Positions 60,140-64,000 of a stretch of DNA of 64,000 nt are shown in pieces. Position 1 is the stretch's first letter; every line of letters starts with the position of its first letter. Origin of the DNA: JANWXR01 sp964608265 (GTDB lineage Bacteria; Chloroflexota; Anaerolineae; Anaerolineales; UBA6663); assembly GCA_964608265.1 (NCBI GenBank), contig CAZSNP010000003.1:1-64000 (forward strand), given 5' to 3'. Position numbers and translations under genes: made by a program. The notes under the pieces are model-generated. The model searched no databases. It saw only the letters and a program-made list of their open reading frames with translations, and was not told the DNA's origin.

Positions 60140-61726
60140 ATGCAGAACCTGATCAGGACGGCGCGGATCGTGGCGGCCGTGGCCTGGCTGGCTGCCTTTG
60201 CCGGCGGGTCTGTCGGCGCCGGCCACGCGCAAAGCCTGCCCAGCGTGCAGTTCACGGTGGCCGAGCAAACGGTCGCCGAAGCGGTAGGCGCGGTCAGCGT
60301 CACGGCCACGCTCAGCGCGGCGAGCGCGGGCACGGTGCGCGCGCCGTATCGCGTGCAGGGCAGCGCCGCCAGCGCCGATCACAACCTCGTCAATGGCACC
60401 CTGGTCTTTTCGCCCGGCGTCACCTCGCGCGCGCTGAACTTCTCCGTCGTCAACGATGCCCTGGATGAAGCCCAGGAGACCGTCGTCATTCGCCTCAACA
60501 CCCCGAACGGAGCGACGCTGGGCACAACCGTTACCCACACCGTGAGGATTCAAGATGATGACCCGTTGCCGGTCGTGGCCGTGCTGCCGGCGGCGGCGCG
60601 CGAGGGCGAAGTGACCGCGCTGCCCGTCACGCTGCAACTCAATACGGTCAGCGGCCGTAACGTGCGGGTGGATGTGTTCACCCTGGACGAAACGGCCCGC
60701 GTCGATCAGGATTACGGGTATATGTATGAGCGCGTGACGATAGCGGCGGGTGAGCTTACGCGCACTGTCAGCATCCCCCTGTTGAATGACACGATTGATG
60801 AACCGGACGAAACGATCCGGCTGTTCTTGTCCAACCCGGTCGCCGTCAGCCCCGGCGCGGCGGGTCGCGCCACGATCATTGACGAAGACCCGATGCCGGC
60901 GGTGCAATTTCAGACCGCATCGCTCGTGGTCGGCGAGGGGCGGGGGCCGCTCGCGGTCGGTGTGGGTCTCTCTGCGCTGAGCGCCTTCACCATCACCGTG
61001 ACACCGGCGACGACCAATGGCAGCGCGCAGGCCGGCAGCGACTTCGCGGCGCTGGCCGGGCCATTGACCTTTGCGCCGATGCAGTCGCTGGTAACCCTCA
61101 CCTTGCCGCTGCTCGACGAGGCGGCGTGGGAGAGTAATGAGACTTTTGGCCTGACCCTGGGCGCCCCGGTGAATGCCGTGGTGGGCGCGCGCGCCAGCGT
61201 CAGCATCACGATTGCCAACGACGACCCGCGCCCCGGCTGTATGATCGCGGCCAATCGCACGCTGAATCTCACCATCCCCGACAACGCCCCCGCCGGCGTC
61301 GAGACCCCACTCGAGGTTGTGGGGCAGCGCTTCAGCCTGAGCGATGTGAGTGTGCGGCTCGAGGAGTTGCAACATCCCTACATCGCCGACCTGCGGGTGT
61401 GGCTGATTGCGCCGAACGGCGTCAGCGTGCAGATGCTGAACAACGTGGGCAGCGGCGCCGACCTGCGTTATACGGTCTTCAACGACAACGCCCCGACTTT
61501 GCAGGGCGCCTCCCCGCCGTTCACCGGCACCTTCCGGCCCAATACGGCGCTGCCCGCGCTGGGCCAATTGATCGGTCTGCCCGCCGATGGCGTGTGGCGG
61601 CTGCGGGTGGCCGACACCGCCGCCGGCGATACCGGCCGTGTGGCTGGCTGGGGGCTGGAGCTGTGTGGAGCCGCCATTCCGCCGACGGGCGGTGCGCGAG
61701 TCATGTTGCCCCTCATCAACCGGTAG
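60140..61726 (+). CDS. Secreted protein with three Calx-beta modules and a P-domain
   Basis: 528 aa, GGAGG upstream (60126-60130). Signal peptide TARIVAAVAWLAAFAGGSVG then AGHAQ. Three Calx-beta modules (FSVVNDALDEAQETVVIRL; IPLLNDTIDEPDETIRLFL; LPLLDEAAWESNETFGLTL), then a P-domain bounded by Cys (PGCMIAANRTLNLTIPDNAP ... GWGLELCGAA) and the tail IPPTGGARVMLPLINR. It has the same C-terminal architecture as the giant protein before it but few repeats, so a duplication followed by repeat-number change is likely. Confidence 0.9.
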   Translation: MQNLIRTARIVAAVAWLAAFAGGSVGAGHAQSLPSVQFTVAEQTVAEAVGAVSVTATLSAASAGTVRAPYRVQGSAASADHNLVNGTLVFSPGVTSRALNFSVVNDALDEAQETVVIRLNTPNGATLGTTVTHTVRIQDDDPLPVVAVLPAAAREGEVTALPVTLQLNTVSGRNVRVDVFTLDETARVDQDYGYMYERVTIAAGELTRTVSIPLLNDTIDEPDETIRLFLSNPVAVSPGAAGRATIIDEDPMPAVQFQTASLVVGEGRGPLAVGVGLSALSAFTITVTPATTNGSAQAGSDFAALAGPLTFAPMQSLVTLTLPLLDEAAWESNETFGLTLGAPVNAVVGARASVSITIANDDPRPGCMIAANRTLNLTIPDNAPAGVETPLEVVGQRFSLSDVSVRLEELQHPYIADLRVWLIAPNGVSVQMLNNVGSGADLRYTVFNDNAPTLQGASPPFTGTFRPNTALPALGQLIGLPADGVWRLRVADTAAGDTGRVAGWGLELCGAAIPPTGGARVMLPLINR

Positions 61727-61743
61727 CCTCCGGGCAATCGCGT

Positions 61744-61749
61744 TACAAT
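61744..61749 (+). promoter_or_regulatory. -10 of the FecR-like lipoprotein gene
   Basis: TACAAT, 11 nt before ATG 61761. Expected transcript leader is only about 4-5 nt. No -35 is evident 16-18 nt upstream. Near-leaderless compared with the other promoters. Confidence 0.45.
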
Positions 61750-61760
61750 ACGTTTCAACC

Positions 61761-62777
61761 ATGAGCGCAATTGATCTTTGGCAACGCCTGCGCGTCGGCT
61801 TCATCGCCGGCGCGCTGCTGCTGGCAACGGCCTGCACCCCCGAGACGGAAACGAGCGCGGGGGACGCGGTGTTGAGCGAGATCATCAACAACGTGCAGGT
61901 CGGCGGCAACCCCGGCAAGTTCGAGCCGGCCAAGAACGGCACGGTGGTCGCGGTCGGGTCCCTCGTCCGCAGCGGTGATAACTCGCTGGCCAAACTGGCG
62001 TTCAGCGCCGGGTCGTTCGTGCGCTTCAGCTCGAACACGGCCATCAGCCGCGAAACGCCCGCCGTGCCCGAGGAGGTGCGCTTCAAGCTGGAGGCCGGCC
62101 GGCTGCGGCTGAGCCTGTTCGGGCACTTGTTCGCGGTGCAGACGCCGCTCGGCCTGATTCAGCTCGACGGCTTCGGCGACATCAGCTATAAGATCGGCGC
62201 CAGCCCGCAGGTGAGCGACGACGCGCTCAGTTTCAATTGCTACGCCGGGCCGTGCCTGTTTCAGAGCGATGTCGCCGCCGCCTATGTGCAACTCAACAGC
62301 CTGGAAGGGGTGCTGGTCGAGGAAGGCGGGCAGTCTCTCACGCGCCTCACGCTGAGCGAACTCGATCTGCGCCAGTTCATCCTCGATAACCCGGGCAGCG
62401 TGAGCCTGATTGCGACACTGACGGCCCAACCCACCGCCACGAGCTCGCCCACCCCAACCTCAACCGTCACCCGCACGCCGACCTTTACCTTCACCCCATC
62501 TTCCACCCCGTTACCGTGGACTTCGACGCCCACGGCCTCCGCCACCCGCCGGCCGACGCGGGTCGTTACGTTCGTACCCGCGAGCACCGGCACGATCACC
62601 GCGACAGCCACCGAAACCGAAACACCCACGCCGGAATCCGGCGGCGGCGGCGGCGAACCGCCCCCAGCCACGAGCACGTCGCCGCCCACGCCGGTGCCCC
62701 CGACAAACACACCGGTGCCGCCCACCAACACGCCCGAGCCAACGATCACCCCCGGCCCGTCGAAGACGCCGGGCTAA
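61761..62777 (+). CDS. Lipoprotein with FecR-like domain and Thr/Pro-rich C-terminus
   Basis: 338 aa from ATG 61761. Lipobox ALLLATAC, acylated Cys near residue 25. FecR-like beta domain (about 60-205: VGSLVRSGDNSLAKLAFSAG, FKLEAGRLRLSLFGHLFAVQ, TPLGLIQLDGFGDISYKIGA). C-terminal ~115 residues are Thr/Pro/Ser-rich (TPTSTVTRTPTFTFTPSSTP, PPTNTPVPPTNTPEPTITPG), like cell-wall spanning spacers and probable glycosylation targets. Function unknown; co-located with the Calx-beta proteins. Confidence 0.8.
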   Translation: MSAIDLWQRLRVGFIAGALLLATACTPETETSAGDAVLSEIINNVQVGGNPGKFEPAKNGTVVAVGSLVRSGDNSLAKLAFSAGSFVRFSSNTAISRETPAVPEEVRFKLEAGRLRLSLFGHLFAVQTPLGLIQLDGFGDISYKIGASPQVSDDALSFNCYAGPCLFQSDVAAAYVQLNSLEGVLVEEGGQSLTRLTLSELDLRQFILDNPGSVSLIATLTAQPTATSSPTPTSTVTRTPTFTFTPSSTPLPWTSTPTASATRRPTRVVTFVPASTGTITATATETETPTPESGGGGGEPPPATSTSPPTPVPPTNTPVPPTNTPEPTITPGPSKTPG

Positions 62778-62806
62778 GCGCCATCAACCGAAGGTCAGGC
62801 GGTGGA

Positions 62807-62812
62807 TATAAT
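62807..62812 (+). promoter_or_regulatory. Leaderless -10 of uvrC
   Basis: Perfect TATAAT, then six nt and ATG 62819. The best -35 (TCAACC, 62784-62789, 17 nt away) is weak. The transcript would start on the initiation codon. Confidence 0.7.
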
Positions 62813-62818
62813 TCACCC

Positions 62819-64000
62819 ATGCCGCTGACCGACCTCATTCAACAAAAACTCGAGACCCTGCCGACGAAGCCCGGCTGTTACCTGTACCTGAACAGCGAAG
62901 GCAGGATCATCTACGTCGGCAAGGCCGTCAACCTGCGCAGCCGCGTGCGCTCGTACTTCCACGAGTCAGTCGAGTCGACCAGGACGCGCGAACTCGTCAA
63001 GCACATCGCCGACCTCGAATACATCATCGTCGGGTCGGAACTCGAAGCGCTCATCCTCGAGATGACGCTAATAAAAAAGCACCGGCCCAAATACAACATC
63101 CGCCTCAAGGATGACAAACGCTATCCGTACATCAAAATCCACTGGGCCGACCCGTTCCCCAAGGTCACCGTCACCCGGCAAATGAATAAGGACGGCGCGA
63201 AGTACTTTGGCCCTTACACCAGCGTGTGGGCGGTGCATCAAACGCTCGACGTGCTGCGGAGGATTTTTCCCTACCTCACCTGCGACCGCGTCATCACCGG
63301 CGCCGACCCGCGTGCCTGTCTGTACGCCGATATCAAACTGTGCCTGGCCCCGTGCGTCGGCGCGGTGAACAAAGATGAGTACCGGGCGATGATGGACGAC
63401 CTGGCCAGGTTTCTGCGCGGGCACACCGAGCCGGTGGTCGCCCGTTTGCGCGAGAATATGCAGCGCGCTTCGGAGGAGCTGCGGTACGAGAAAGCGGCCG
63501 CCATCCGTGATCAACTCATCGCCATCGATCGCGTGGTCGAAAAACAAAAGGTCATCACCGCCGAGCGGATGGACACCGACGTCATCGCCTTCGCCCGCGA
63601 CGACCGCAACGCCTGCGTCCAGGTCTTCTTCGTGCGGGCGGGCAAGCTGATCGGGCGCGAGTATTTTGTGCTGGAGGGGATCGAGGAGGCCAGCAATGAC
63701 GAAGTCGTGACGCAGTTCGTCAAGCAGTTCTATGACGAAGCGGCCTACGTGCCGGAGGAGGTGCTGCTGCCCGAGACGCCGGTCGAGACCGCCGAGGCCG
63801 AGATCATCGGCCGGTGGCTGCGCGACAAACGTGGCGGGCAGAAGGTGATGCTGACGGTGCCGCGCCGGGGCGTGAAGCACGACCTGGTGCAGATGGCGGC
63901 CGAGAACGCCGCCGACACGCTGGCCGCACTCAAGGCCCAGTGGGAGGCCGACACCAACCGGCAGACGCAAGCGCTCGCCGAGCTGCAATCCGCCCTCAAC
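62819..64000 (+). CDS. uvrC: Excinuclease ABC subunit C, 5' part
   Basis: 394 codons are visible and the frame is open at the window end. Starts MPLTDLIQQKLETLPTKPGC. GIY-YIG nuclease domain: GCYLYLNSEGRIIYVGKAVN, LRSRVRSYF; then KHRPKYNIRLKDDKRYPYIK, KYFGPYTSVWAVHQTLDVLR, the CDRVITGADPRACLYADIKL and CLAPC zinc-like cysteines, and the UvrB-binding UVR motif (LRENMQRASEELRYEKAAAI). UvrC makes the two incisions in nucleotide excision repair. The C-terminal RNase H-like domain lies beyond the window. Confidence 0.95.
   Translation, partial: MPLTDLIQQKLETLPTKPGCYLYLNSEGRIIYVGKAVNLRSRVRSYFHESVESTRTRELVKHIADLEYIIVGSELEALILEMTLIKKHRPKYNIRLKDDKRYPYIKIHWADPFPKVTVTRQMNKDGAKYFGPYTSVWAVHQTLDVLRRIFPYLTCDRVITGADPRACLYADIKLCLAPCVGAVNKDEYRAMMDDLARFLRGHTEPVVARLRENMQRASEELRYEKAAAIRDQLIAIDRVVEKQKVITAERMDTDVIAFARDDRNACVQVFFVRAGKLIGREYFVLEGIEEASNDEVVTQFVKQFYDEAAYVPEEVLLPETPVETAEAEIIGRWLRDKRGGQKVMLTVPRRGVKHDLVQMAAENAADTLAALKAQWEADTNRQTQALAELQSALN

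Noticed and set aside
61399..62777. Second large frames within the lipoprotein region as additional genes
   Set aside because: The frame from 61761 with lipobox and FecR-like pattern explains the region; alternatives lack motifs and come from high GC content.

Overview
The window is GC-rich chromosomal DNA from a bacterium, most likely a member of the Chloroflexota (Anaerolineae-like). This is inferred from several things together: the gene order of the ribosomal superoperon, a C+ type S4 and a C- type-Z S14, the XRE/NB-ARC/TPR regulator, the giant secreted Calx-beta proteins whose C-termini end in an 'LPLI' tail, and leaderless promoters. No rRNA, tRNA, insertion sequence, phage gene or CRISPR array was found.

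Region 1 (1-17464) is one long translation superoperon on the + strand: tuf(3' end)-rpsJ-rplCDWB-rpsS-rplV-rpsC-rplP-rpmC-rpsQ-rplNXE-rpsN-rpsH-rplFR-rpsE-rpmD-rplO-secY-adk-map-rpmJ-rpsMKD-rpoA-rplQ-truA-rplM-rpsI, ending at a strong intrinsic terminator. infA is missing from its usual place between map and rpmJ. A promoter (TGGACG-N17-TATAAT) lies there. Several spacers hold small palindromes built from iterated words such as AATAACG. One separates the Shine-Dalgarno of rplX from its start codon.

Region 2 (17477-28180) holds a YabN-type MazG fusion, a YtcJ-like amidohydrolase and a dipeptide ABC transporter (two permeases and a lipoprotein, no ATPase), all on +. Facing them on - are a DhnA-type aldolase, and a LysE exporter overlapping an RlmI-like methyltransferase, then a secreted SH3 protein with a 59-residue membrane protein.

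Region 3 (28375-42668) has a 923-aa XRE-STAND-TPR regulator, a single-chain pyruvate:ferredoxin oxidoreductase with its DHOD-like companion, a dienelactone hydrolase, an epimerase behind a MerR-type promoter (19-bp spacer), a leaderless methyltransferase, a broken antitoxin-like remnant, a GAF histidine kinase/LuxR regulator pair, and a BtrH-like protein on -.

Region 4 (42945-54205) opens with the strongest regulatory find. A leaderless 25-codon reading frame containing Cys codons 6, 9 and 11 runs into an intrinsic terminator just upstream of a cysteine-desulfurase-fold (class V) enzyme, which looks like a cysteine attenuator. It continues with an RHH/DUF5678-like protein paired with a retropepsin-like gene broken by one stop codon, a squalene/phytoene synthase, a second two-component system, and a PspA-membrane-membrane-PspA gene set. 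It ends with a class III aminotransferase preceded by an amber-interrupted small reading frame.

Region 5 (54374-64000) encodes a 1895-aa Calx-beta repeat protein and a 528-aa relative, both ending in a P-domain and a near-identical tail, then a FecR-like lipoprotein and the 5' part of uvrC (leaderless, running off the window). At least five transcripts in the window (27253-, 38219+, 42979+, 46597+, 62819+) have a -10 box placed 6-7 nt before ATG, so leaderless initiation appears routine in this organism.
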